The translations under genes were made by a program, and so were the position numbers. The notes beneath the pieces were generated by a model. It had not been told where the DNA came from. It searched no databases and saw only the letters and a list, made by a program, of their open reading frames with translations. Source: Rhodospirillaceae bacterium (GTDB lineage: Bacteria; Pseudomonadota; Alphaproteobacteria; TMED109; TMED131). Taken from it: DNA of 20,770 nt. Below, in pieces: positions 1-6,136 of this stretch (within the stretch, counting starts at the first letter, position 1; every line of letters starts with the position of its first letter). The stretch spans positions 1-20,770 of the forward strand of contig CACCMS010000016.1 in assembly GCA_902547175.1 (NCBI GenBank). The letters run 5' to 3'.

Positions 1-1352
1 CTTTGCATGGTTGTGACGACGGAGAATTGTATATTGAAGATAATGTATCCGAAAGCTTTCTTTTTGATGATGGTGTTCTCAAAAATACATCATTCAATGA
101 ACATAAAGGGTTTGGTTTGAGAGGAGTTAAAGAAGAATTAATAGGGTATTCCCATTCAAGTGAATTTTCAATAGATGCTTTAAAAGAAGCATCAAAGACA
201 GTATCGACTGTTAAATCTGGACACAATAGTGACAGTATAGTTGATCCTAATAGAACAAATAATAAATTATATACTGATAAAAACCCCTTAAATGTTAAAG
301 ACTTTAGCAGTAAAATTAAATTGTTAGAGGATATTAATAGTTATGCCAGAGATTATGATAATAGGGTGAAGCAAGTTTCTGTAAATCTTTCAGGATCATG
401 GCAAAAAGTAGACATTTTAAGACCTTCAGGACAAGAACTATCAGATATTAGACCACTAGTAAGATTAAACATAAGTGTCACACTTGAAGATAAAGGCAAA
501 AAAGAAACTGGATCTGTAGGTTTTGGTGGAAGATACTCGTATAGTGATTTTTTTACTGAACAAAATTGGAAAGAAGAAGTTCACAAAGCTGTATCACAAG
601 CAAATATTATGTTACAGGCTATACCTGCACCAGCTGGGGAACAGATTGTTGTACTTGGTCCTGGGTGGCCCGGAATTTTATTACATGAAGCAATAGGTCA
701 TGGATTAGAAGGTGATTTCAATAGAAAAAAAATTAGTGTATTTACAGAACTAATGAACTCCTCTGTTGCCAGTAAGGAAGTCACTGTTTTTGATGATGGA
801 ACTATATCTGACAGAAGAGGTTCTTATACAATAGATGATGAAGGAACGCCTTCACAAAAAACTACATTAATAGAAAATGGAAAATTAGTAAGTTATATGC
901 AGGACAGACAGAATGCTAGGCTTATGAAAGTTAAAGCTACAGGGAACGGAAGAAGACAATCATATGCACATCAGCCTATGCCTAGAATGAGCAATACAAT
1001 GATGGCAAATGGCAAACATGACCCTCAAGAAATTATAAAAAGTACTAAAAAGGGCGTATTTGCAAAAACCTTTGGAGGAGGTCAAGTTGATATAACTAAT
1101 GGAAAATTTGTATTTTCTGCAAGTGAAGCTTACCTAATTGAAGATGGTAAAATTACTTCTCCTATTAAGGGGGCAACGTTAATAGGGTCAGGCTTTGAGG
1201 TCTTAAAAAAAGTTGAATTTGTAGGCAACGATTTAGAAATGGACCCTGGAATAGGTACTTGCGGAAAGAATGGGCAAGGAGTTCCTGTTGGTGTAGGACA
1301 GCCAACATTAAAAATAAATGGATTAACAGTAGGAGGAACTGCTAGCAGTTAA
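1..1352 (+). CDS. tldD: TldD metalloprotease, 5'-truncated by window edge
   Basis: This is the catalytic-side subunit of the TldD/TldE (PmbA) zinc metalloprotease, a cytoplasmic heterodimer that degrades unfolded peptides and processes some peptide precursors. The frame is open to the left edge. The first codon seen in full (TTG at 3) is probably an internal Leu, because the TldD family has roughly 30 more residues before the GELYIE segment. Counting from that codon, the zinc motif HEAIGHGLEGD lies near residues 228-238 (HExxxH), followed by IDDEGTP, the NGRRQSYAHQPMPR segment, GGGQVDITNGKF and the C-terminal GVGQPTLKINGLTVGGT signature. About 449 residues are visible against about 480 for full-length family members. 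The gene ends 3 bp from the convergent cyclase gene, with no obvious terminator between them. Identification is firm; only the start is unknown. Confidence 0.96.
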   Translation, partial: LHGCDDGELYIEDNVSESFLFDDGVLKNTSFNEHKGFGLRGVKEELIGYSHSSEFSIDALKEASKTVSTVKSGHNSDSIVDPNRTNNKLYTDKNPLNVKDFSSKIKLLEDINSYARDYDNRVKQVSVNLSGSWQKVDILRPSGQELSDIRPLVRLNISVTLEDKGKKETGSVGFGGRYSYSDFFTEQNWKEEVHKAVSQANIMLQAIPAPAGEQIVVLGPGWPGILLHEAIGHGLEGDFNRKKISVFTELMNSSVASKEVTVFDDGTISDRRGSYTIDDEGTPSQKTTLIENGKLVSYMQDRQNARLMKVKATGNGRRQSYAHQPMPRMSNTMMANGKHDPQEIIKSTKKGVFAKTFGGGQVDITNGKFVFSASEAYLIEDGKITSPIKGATLIGSGFEVLKKVEFVGNDLEMDPGIGTCGKNGQGVPVGVGQPTLKINGLTVGGTASS

Positions 1353-1355
1353 CCT

Positions 1356-2093
1356 TTAGCTAGTTATAACTTGATTTCTACCACTCTCTTTGGCTTTATA
1401 AAGCCTTTCGTCAGCCTTGTTAAGAAGTTCTTGGTATACGCCTGTCTCAGCAGAACAGGCAATGCCCATTGAAACTGTTACACTAATTTGTTTTCCTTCA
1501 AACTCAATTTTTTTACTTTCTATATCGCTTCTTATTTGATTAGCTAATAAAGCAGCCTCTTGAATATTATTATTATACAAAATAGTTAAAAACTCCTCCC
1601 CTCCGAAACGACCTACAACGCCATCAGAGCCAACTTTATCTTGCATGTGATTAGAAACTTTTTTAATTACTTCATCTCCCATTGGGTGTCCATAGTTATC
1701 ATTAACTTTTTTAAAAAAATCAATATCTAGCATAATAATATTAAAATTATTATTATTATCTTCTTCTAATTTCTTAATTTCTTCTTTGAGCAGTTCAGTA
1801 ATCTTCCTTCTATTTGCAAGTCCTGTTAATGTATCAGTTGTAGCTTGCATTTGTAGTTTCTTTGAATATTTTTCTAGCTCTGCTTTAGTAATCGCAAGCT
1901 CTGCTTCCATTTTATCACTCATTCTAATTAATCTTTTAGACTGCTTGAAAAGCTTTTTATAGTTATCGAGTAAACTTTTATATTCTGTCTGAAGTTGCTG
2001 CACATTATTAATTTCTTCCAAACCTATAAACTCATTAGCTCTACTAATTATTTTTTCTTCTTCTGCATATAAGGAAAACTCTTTATCGGACAA
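1356..2093 (-). CDS. SiaD-like diguanylate cyclase (GGDEF domain)
   Basis: A soluble 245-residue diguanylate cyclase expected to make c-di-GMP from two GTP. Residues 1-85 are charged, heptad-like and helical with no membrane segment. The GGDEF domain starts near TTDTLTGLANRR (85-96), continues through the metal-binding DIDFFKKVND (123-132), and has an intact active-site GGEEF at 164-168 and VSMGIA at 207-212. The RxxD inhibitory site expected about nine residues before GGEEF is absent (GSDG there). This is the last gene of the operon, 12 nt after the SiaC-like gene. Its start is TTG at 2093, chosen because a GAGAGGT ribosome site lies just upstream and MSDKEF is a sensible N-terminus. Position and architecture match SiaD of Pseudomonas aeruginosa SiaABCD, where SiaC binds and activates the cyclase. 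The biochemical call is strong; the SiaD role rests on context. Confidence 0.93.
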   Translation of the reverse strand: MSDKEFSLYAEEEKIISRANEFIGLEEINNVQQLQTEYKSLLDNYKKLFKQSKRLIRMSDKMEAELAITKAELEKYSKKLQMQATTDTLTGLANRRKITELLKEEIKKLEEDNNNNFNIIMLDIDFFKKVNDNYGHPMGDEVIKKVSNHMQDKVGSDGVVGRFGGEEFLTILYNNNIQEAALLANQIRSDIESKKIEFEGKQISVTVSMGIACSAETGVYQELLNKADERLYKAKESGRNQVITS

Positions 2094-2097
2094 AAAT

Positions 2098-2104
2098 ACC
2101 TCTC
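2098..2104 (-). promoter_or_regulatory. Ribosome binding site for the TTG-started cyclase
   Basis: Read on the minus strand this is GAGAGGT, four bases before a TTG codon. It decides the cyclase start, since no in-frame ATG lies nearby upstream. Confidence 0.7.
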
Positions 2105-2105
2105 G

Positions 2106-2489
2106 TTATTTATTAACTATTTCAAATTTTATATTTTCTATATCTTCAGCAAATTCTTCACCTAGCTCTCTCATGTTATCATCTTCTTCGTCTACTCTCC
2201 AAATAACACTTATACTATGTCCATTAGACTTAGCAAACTCTTCAAACATATCAAAAATTCTCATAAGAACCTTTGCTGAACTACTATTAAAATATAACAA
2301 CTCAAAGGCACATAAAAATTTTTTGTCTTTGTTAGAATTTAAATGATTTTCCATGGCTGATAATACAGGACCATAAAACTCTGTCACATTTTCAGGATAT
2401 GACTCTCCAATAACTTCCATTGTCCCTTTTTCCCAATCACAAATAATTTTTGGTGATCTTTCTCCAGCTTCTATATTTATATTATCCAC
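2106..2489 (-). CDS. siaC: SiaC-like regulatory phosphoprotein (DUF1987)
   Basis: A small acidic 127-residue cytoplasmic protein of the SiaC/DUF1987 family. In P. aeruginosa, SiaC is phosphorylated by SiaB, dephosphorylated by SiaA, and in its unphosphorylated form binds and activates the cyclase SiaD. Diagnostic features are GESYPENVTEFYGPVL (28-43), FELLYFNSSSAKVL (62-75) and the WRVDEEDDNMRELGEEF segment (97-113). The phospho-acceptor in the Pseudomonas protein is a Thr in the equivalent of YFNSSS; here only serines are available (69-71), so a Ser would have to be the target. The start is GTG at 2489, supported by AAGGAG seven bases upstream. It lies 12 nt after the kinase gene and 12 nt before the cyclase gene. 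Family assignment is confident; the phosphosite is inferred. Confidence 0.9.
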   Translation of the reverse strand: MDNINIEAGERSPKIICDWEKGTMEVIGESYPENVTEFYGPVLSAMENHLNSNKDKKFLCAFELLYFNSSSAKVLMRIFDMFEEFAKSNGHSISVIWRVDEEDDNMRELGEEFAEDIENIKFEIVNK

Positions 2490-2496
2490 TTACTTA

Positions 2497-2502
2497 CTCC
2501 TT
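2497..2502 (-). promoter_or_regulatory. Ribosome binding site for the GTG-started siaC-like gene
   Basis: On the minus strand this is AAGGAG, seven bases before the GTG start. It overlaps the last base of the upstream kinase stop codon, which suggests coupled translation. Confidence 0.65.
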
Positions 2503-3050
2503 CATTTAAGAATTGATCTTAGAAGAAAAAATGATGTGCCATCATTTAAATCTATAAAGTCAAAATCAAATTCAGATGACTTTCTTGCTATTTCAATTAA
2601 ACCTACCCCAGCTCCTTTAGATCCTTCTTCTGAGTCAGCTCTCAATTTTTGTTTATAAAAAGCTTTTAAATCATCTTCAGACATATTTTTCAAACTTTCT
2701 AATCTTTCTCTTAATGAATTAACTCTTTCCTCTGATTTAATTACATTTCCACAGTTTAGAATATAAGAGTCTTTTTTCTTAGAAATCGCCATAATTCCAT
2801 ACCTTACGTCATCTTTTCCTTCTTCTTCAATTTGATCATCTGAATATCTAACTACATTTTCATACTGTTCTACAAAAACTGAAAAAATATTTCTCATAAC
2901 TTTTTTAGGAAGATGATCTTGCTCTATTTGTTGTTTAAGTACCGAGGCAATTGATGTTAATAAAGCTTGAGACATATAACCTGAGTATGTCATGATCACT
3001 TCATTACCTAACATTAATTTATGCATATTAAAAAGTGTTTTTGCGTCCAT
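2502..3050 (-). CDS. siaB: SiaB-like protein kinase (GHKL-type fold)
   Basis: A 182-residue soluble protein matching the SiaB family (DUF6272), the Ser/Thr kinase that phosphorylates SiaC. It resembles a minimal GHKL ATPase. FVEQYENVVRYSDD (59-72) reads as an N-box with Glu61 and Asn65, and SKGAGVGLIEIARKS (144-158) reads as the glycine-rich ATP-lid/G-box. No membrane segment or receiver domain is present, as expected for SiaB. It lies between the cytochrome gene (7 nt gap) and the SiaC-like gene. In the reference operon siaB follows siaA directly, so the cytochrome is an insertion in that order. A DHp-less anti-sigma-type kinase is the main alternative, but the adjacent SiaA-, SiaC- and SiaD-like proteins favour SiaB. 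Confidence 0.87.
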   Translation of the reverse strand: MDAKTLFNMHKLMLGNEVIMTYSGYMSQALLTSIASVLKQQIEQDHLPKKVMRNIFSVFVEQYENVVRYSDDQIEEEGKDDVRYGIMAISKKKDSYILNCGNVIKSEERVNSLRERLESLKNMSEDDLKAFYKQKLRADSEEGSKGAGVGLIEIARKSSEFDFDFIDLNDGTSFFLLRSILK

Positions 3051-3057
3051 AATTATC

Positions 3058-3579
3058 TCATTTTTTTGTTACCGCTCTAATATAAGCTATTAGTTTTAAA
3101 ATTTCATCTTCTTTTAATGTAGAACCATACGCCCCCATTTTAGTTCCTGCAATTCCATTAGTAATTATATAAGCTAATGAATAAGTACTACCATCACTAT
3201 GATTAAAAACTCCTTTGTTTAGAGCAGGACCTCCAGAACCTTTTCCTTTTGGGCCATGACAATGCAAAGCAGCACACCCTTTTAAAACATAATGTTTTTT
3301 ACCCTCTTTTATGGCCTCTTGATTTTCTTCATAAGGATTCTCTATATCATCTACTATATTGTGAAGATCTTCGTTAGCAACCAATTTTATTAGTTTTGAT
3401 GTACCTACATATTTAGTAATTCTATCAAACCAGAAATCTTCTTTGCTAATTATAACTTTATTATTGTCAATTGAAGCATTAATCAAGCTGATAAGAAAAA
3501 GGAAAAGAAATAAAAATATTGGCAAATAAAAAAAAGCTAAAAATTTAAGCTTACTATAATTTTTAATTTCTTTTTTCAT
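3058..3579 (-). CDS. Membrane-anchored monohaem cytochrome c with CX4CH haem site
   Basis: A 173-residue protein with one hydrophobic N-terminal segment (about 12-35), probably an uncleaved anchor, followed by a periplasmic linker and a class-I cytochrome c domain (about 90-173). The haem attachment motif is Cys102-AALH-Cys107-His108, i.e. CX4CH instead of the usual CXXCH; the codons TGT GCT GCT TTG CAT TGT CAT confirm it. GPKGKGSGGPAL follows as in cytochromes that accept electrons from PQQ dehydrogenases, and Met148 in GTKMGAYG is the likely distal ligand. Its ATG overlaps the SiaA-like stop by one base (TAATG), so the two are translationally coupled. By context it may accept electrons from the quinoprotein encoded at the start of the operon, or serve as a redox input to the neighbouring phosphatase. 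Cytochrome identity is strong; the partner is inferred. Confidence 0.88.
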   Translation of the reverse strand: MKKEIKNYSKLKFLAFFYLPIFLFLFLFLISLINASIDNNKVIISKEDFWFDRITKYVGTSKLIKLVANEDLHNIVDDIENPYEENQEAIKEGKKHYVLKGCAALHCHGPKGKGSGGPALNKGVFNHSDGSTYSLAYIITNGIAGTKMGAYGSTLKEDEILKLIAYIRAVTKK

Positions 3580-5678
3580 TAAACTTTTAGTCCTATTAAA
3601 GTTATATCATCTCTTCTATTGTAACTACCTTTATAATCATTAAAAAGTTTTAAAAATTTACTTTTTTGTTCTACCATTTCAAGTTTTTTGTTTTTTTCAA
3701 GAGCCTCAATAAACCTTCTATTTCCAAAAGATATTCCCTTACCTCCAATCTGATCACATATACCATCAGAAGCTAAAAAAATTAAATCATTTTTTTTAAT
3801 ATTTAAATCATAATTATTAAAACTATAGCTTTCTGGTGTAGAAGAATAACCAATTCCTTTTTTATCGCCCTTAAGTATGTTACTAACTTTATCATTTATT
3901 AGGATCAAAGGCATACCAGCAGAAGCATATTTAAAAATATTTTTACCTTTTTCAATTTCTAATATTGCAGCATCTAACCCATCTTCTGACACCTCATATC
4001 CTTCAGTATTTTTTAAAGCTTCTTTAAAAAGAATATTTAAATTTTGAAGAATATCTCCTGGTGAGTTTATTTTTTGCTTAATAATATTTTGCAAAAAACT
4101 ACCTAATATCATTGTAAGCAAAGCACCTGGTACGCCATGTCCTGCGCAATCAAATACTGCTACATACATCTTGTTTTCTTTTTTAAAAATAGAATAAAAG
4201 TCACCTCCGACTATATCTCTTTGAGAATGATATATAAAATAATCATTACAAAAATCTTTAATTTCTAATTCATTAGGTAAAAAGGCTTTCTGAATTTTAC
4301 TAGCGTAATCAATTGATGAAGTAAGTAATTCATTTACCTCCTTCAGTTCTTTAGTTCTATTATTAACTGTAACCTCTAATTCTTGTGCATAATTATCAGC
4401 TTTTTCTTTAAAATTAGCTACTGCACTTGCCATTATACCTATTTCTCCTGATCTGTTAATCTCAGGAACTTTTGAAGTTTTTTCACCTTTTGATAGTTTT
4501 TGCATAACTCTGGTAATATTCTCTAAAGGCCTTGCTATTGTGAAAGTAATTATCATAAAAGAAAAAGCAGCCAACATAATTGTCATAACTAAAACGATCC
4601 CAGCTATGATCTGATTATTTACACTTTTTTTGTATAAGCTATTTGATAATTTACTGATAGCTTCATTCAAGTCAAAAATTATATTTTCATTATTTTTTTT
4701 ATTTTCTTTTATAATATATAAAAATTTTTTAATATTTACACTATACTGTTCCCACGCTATACCCTCTTCTATAAGACTATTTTTTTTGATATTAAAATTA
4801 TTTTCAAAATAATTATTATTGGTAAAGTCAGAATAAAACTTACTCTCTACATTATTTTTTCTTTGATTTATTTCAAGAGATCTTGCCAATCTTTTTTTTA
4901 TAGTAAGCATTGTTTCTTTTTCAATGTTTTGAAATTCTAAAATAGAATTAAATTCCAACCTTGATATTGGTGAGTCAATAGATATAACACCTGCTAGAAT
5001 TGCCTGTTCTCTATACGTATATTCATTGTAACGCAACAATAGGTTTTTAAATCTTTGTAAATCTTCAATGCTTCTTACTAACCTTTCAGGTCTAAAATCT
5101 AATTTCTCAGATATAGCCAATAATTGCATGGATATATTGTTTGAATTTGATAACCACTCACCCATTAAATCTTTAGCAGGATTTTTATTTTTATTCTGCC
5201 CTCTTGCAGCAGTAGTTCCTCTAAGAGTTATTACTCTTCCAATTGTTTTTTCTATATTTTCTTTAACTTCTATATACTTACTCCAAAGCATATCTAATTC
5301 TTTAAATTCGTCTTTATTTATATTCTCTATTTTGGATTTTTTTATTTCACTTAAAAATTCATTATAAGCTAAATTGGTTTTTTCATTATTTTCTTTTATT
5401 TCCTTTCTTTCTTTTGAAGGAATATTTATGGATTTTGATGAAATGCTCAAAACATACTGCATGTTAATTTTTTCTAAGCTAAGTAAGTTATAAAGTGTAT
5501 TTATCTTTTCTTGCAGAACTGAATTATCTATAGCTAACTTAGCATATTTTCTAGTTGAGTTTACTTCCAACCAAAAATTAACAGACATTATAAGTAAAGC
5601 TACAGTTATTATAAACGTTATAATAAATAGACTTAATCTTACAGTATAAAATCTTTTATAGAGCTTTTTAAAATTCAT
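3579..5678 (-). CDS. siaA: SiaA-like transmembrane PP2C/SpoIIE phosphatase with HAMP
   Basis: A 699-residue inner-membrane receptor phosphatase. Order: TM1 (about 13-37), a mostly helical periplasmic sensor region (about 38-353), TM2 (about 356-381), HAMP (about 382-435), a coiled coil, then a SpoIIE-type PP2C domain (about 455-699). The metal-binding acidic residues are all present: RDIVGGDFY (Asp493), VFDCAGHGVPGA (Asp510), SDGICDQ (Asp638) and RRDDITLIG (Asp690/691). SiaA of P. aeruginosa has the same layout, about 660 residues, and dephosphorylates SiaC to switch on the cyclase. The gene overlaps the PBP-like gene upstream by 11 bp and the cytochrome gene downstream by 1 bp. The periplasmic part carries no catalytic motif I recognise; it is the expected site for sensing a ligand or a periplasmic partner. 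Confidence 0.92.
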   Translation of the reverse strand: MNFKKLYKRFYTVRLSLFIITFIITVALLIMSVNFWLEVNSTRKYAKLAIDNSVLQEKINTLYNLLSLEKINMQYVLSISSKSINIPSKERKEIKENNEKTNLAYNEFLSEIKKSKIENINKDEFKELDMLWSKYIEVKENIEKTIGRVITLRGTTAARGQNKNKNPAKDLMGEWLSNSNNISMQLLAISEKLDFRPERLVRSIEDLQRFKNLLLRYNEYTYREQAILAGVISIDSPISRLEFNSILEFQNIEKETMLTIKKRLARSLEINQRKNNVESKFYSDFTNNNYFENNFNIKKNSLIEEGIAWEQYSVNIKKFLYIIKENKKNNENIIFDLNEAISKLSNSLYKKSVNNQIIAGIVLVMTIMLAAFSFMIITFTIARPLENITRVMQKLSKGEKTSKVPEINRSGEIGIMASAVANFKEKADNYAQELEVTVNNRTKELKEVNELLTSSIDYASKIQKAFLPNELEIKDFCNDYFIYHSQRDIVGGDFYSIFKKENKMYVAVFDCAGHGVPGALLTMILGSFLQNIIKQKINSPGDILQNLNILFKEALKNTEGYEVSEDGLDAAILEIEKGKNIFKYASAGMPLILINDKVSNILKGDKKGIGYSSTPESYSFNNYDLNIKKNDLIFLASDGICDQIGGKGISFGNRRFIEALEKNKKLEMVEQKSKFLKLFNDYKGSYNRRDDITLIGLKV

Positions 5679-6132
5679 ATAAAACTCTTATTTTCGCAGG
5701 TATTTTATCAATTTCAGCTTTAGAAATAACTGATATTGCTCCTGTATCTTTAGAAATTTGATTGATCAAATCTCTGACATTTAAAATTTCTTTTGGTCTA
5801 TATATTCCGTTAGATTTTTTATTATTCCAATAATTTTCTACTTCATCAATCTCCATTCTTAAAACTCTTTTATAGAATTTTTTTTGAGCAACATTTTTAA
5901 AACCTCTTGAAATAAAAGTGGCCTTCAATCTGCCAGGCCACTCTTTACTATTACCTTTGTATATGAGTTCAATTTTTCTCAAACCTTTAGAAATTTCATT
6001 TTTATAAGTATTATTGGCATTTATTATAATTAAATAGTCATTTGTAGCATTTGTATTTTCTTCTTGCGCATACAAAGGCTCTAAGACAAATAATACAAAA
6101 CAAAAAACTTTTGCCCATAAATTGAACTTCAT
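5668..6132 (-). CDS. Small secreted PBP-like (PstS-like domain) protein
   Basis: A 154-residue exported protein. A signal peptide covers about residues 1-22, with likely cleavage at PLYA-Q. The mature part (about 130 residues) resembles the single-lobe, substrate-binding-protein-like family often annotated as 'phosphate ABC transporter substrate-binding protein'. It has WPGRLKATFISRG (65-77), the conserved FYKRVLRMEIDEVENYWN block (86-103) and GAISVI (131-136). No permease or ATPase gene is nearby, so transport is unlikely. It lies 4 bp after the quinoprotein gene and overlaps the SiaA-like gene by 11 bp, so it is probably a periplasmic accessory that binds a small ligand or the sensor domain of the phosphatase. 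Family assignment is moderate; the function is a guess from context. Confidence 0.72.
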   Translation of the reverse strand: MKFNLWAKVFCFVLFVLEPLYAQEENTNATNDYLIIINANNTYKNEISKGLRKIELIYKGNSKEWPGRLKATFISRGFKNVAQKKFYKRVLRMEIDEVENYWNNKKSNGIYRPKEILNVRDLINQISKDTGAISVISKAEIDKIPAKIRVLYEF

Positions 6133-6136
6133 AATT

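Noticed and set aside
1337..1350. Perfect 14-bp palindrome AACTGCTAGCAGTT at the end of tldD
   Set aside because: It has no loop and no T-run, and lies in the conserved TldD C-terminal codons and stop; probably chance, not a terminator or operator.
5068..5367. Plus-strand open frame of 99 codons inside the SiaA-like gene
   Set aside because: Hydrophobic antisense shadow of AT-rich helical coding sequence; not a plausible gene.
5668..6132. Phosphate uptake (pst) function for the PBP-like gene
   Set aside because: Only about 130 mature residues, no pstCAB genes nearby, and embedded in a signalling operon; a transporter role is not supported.
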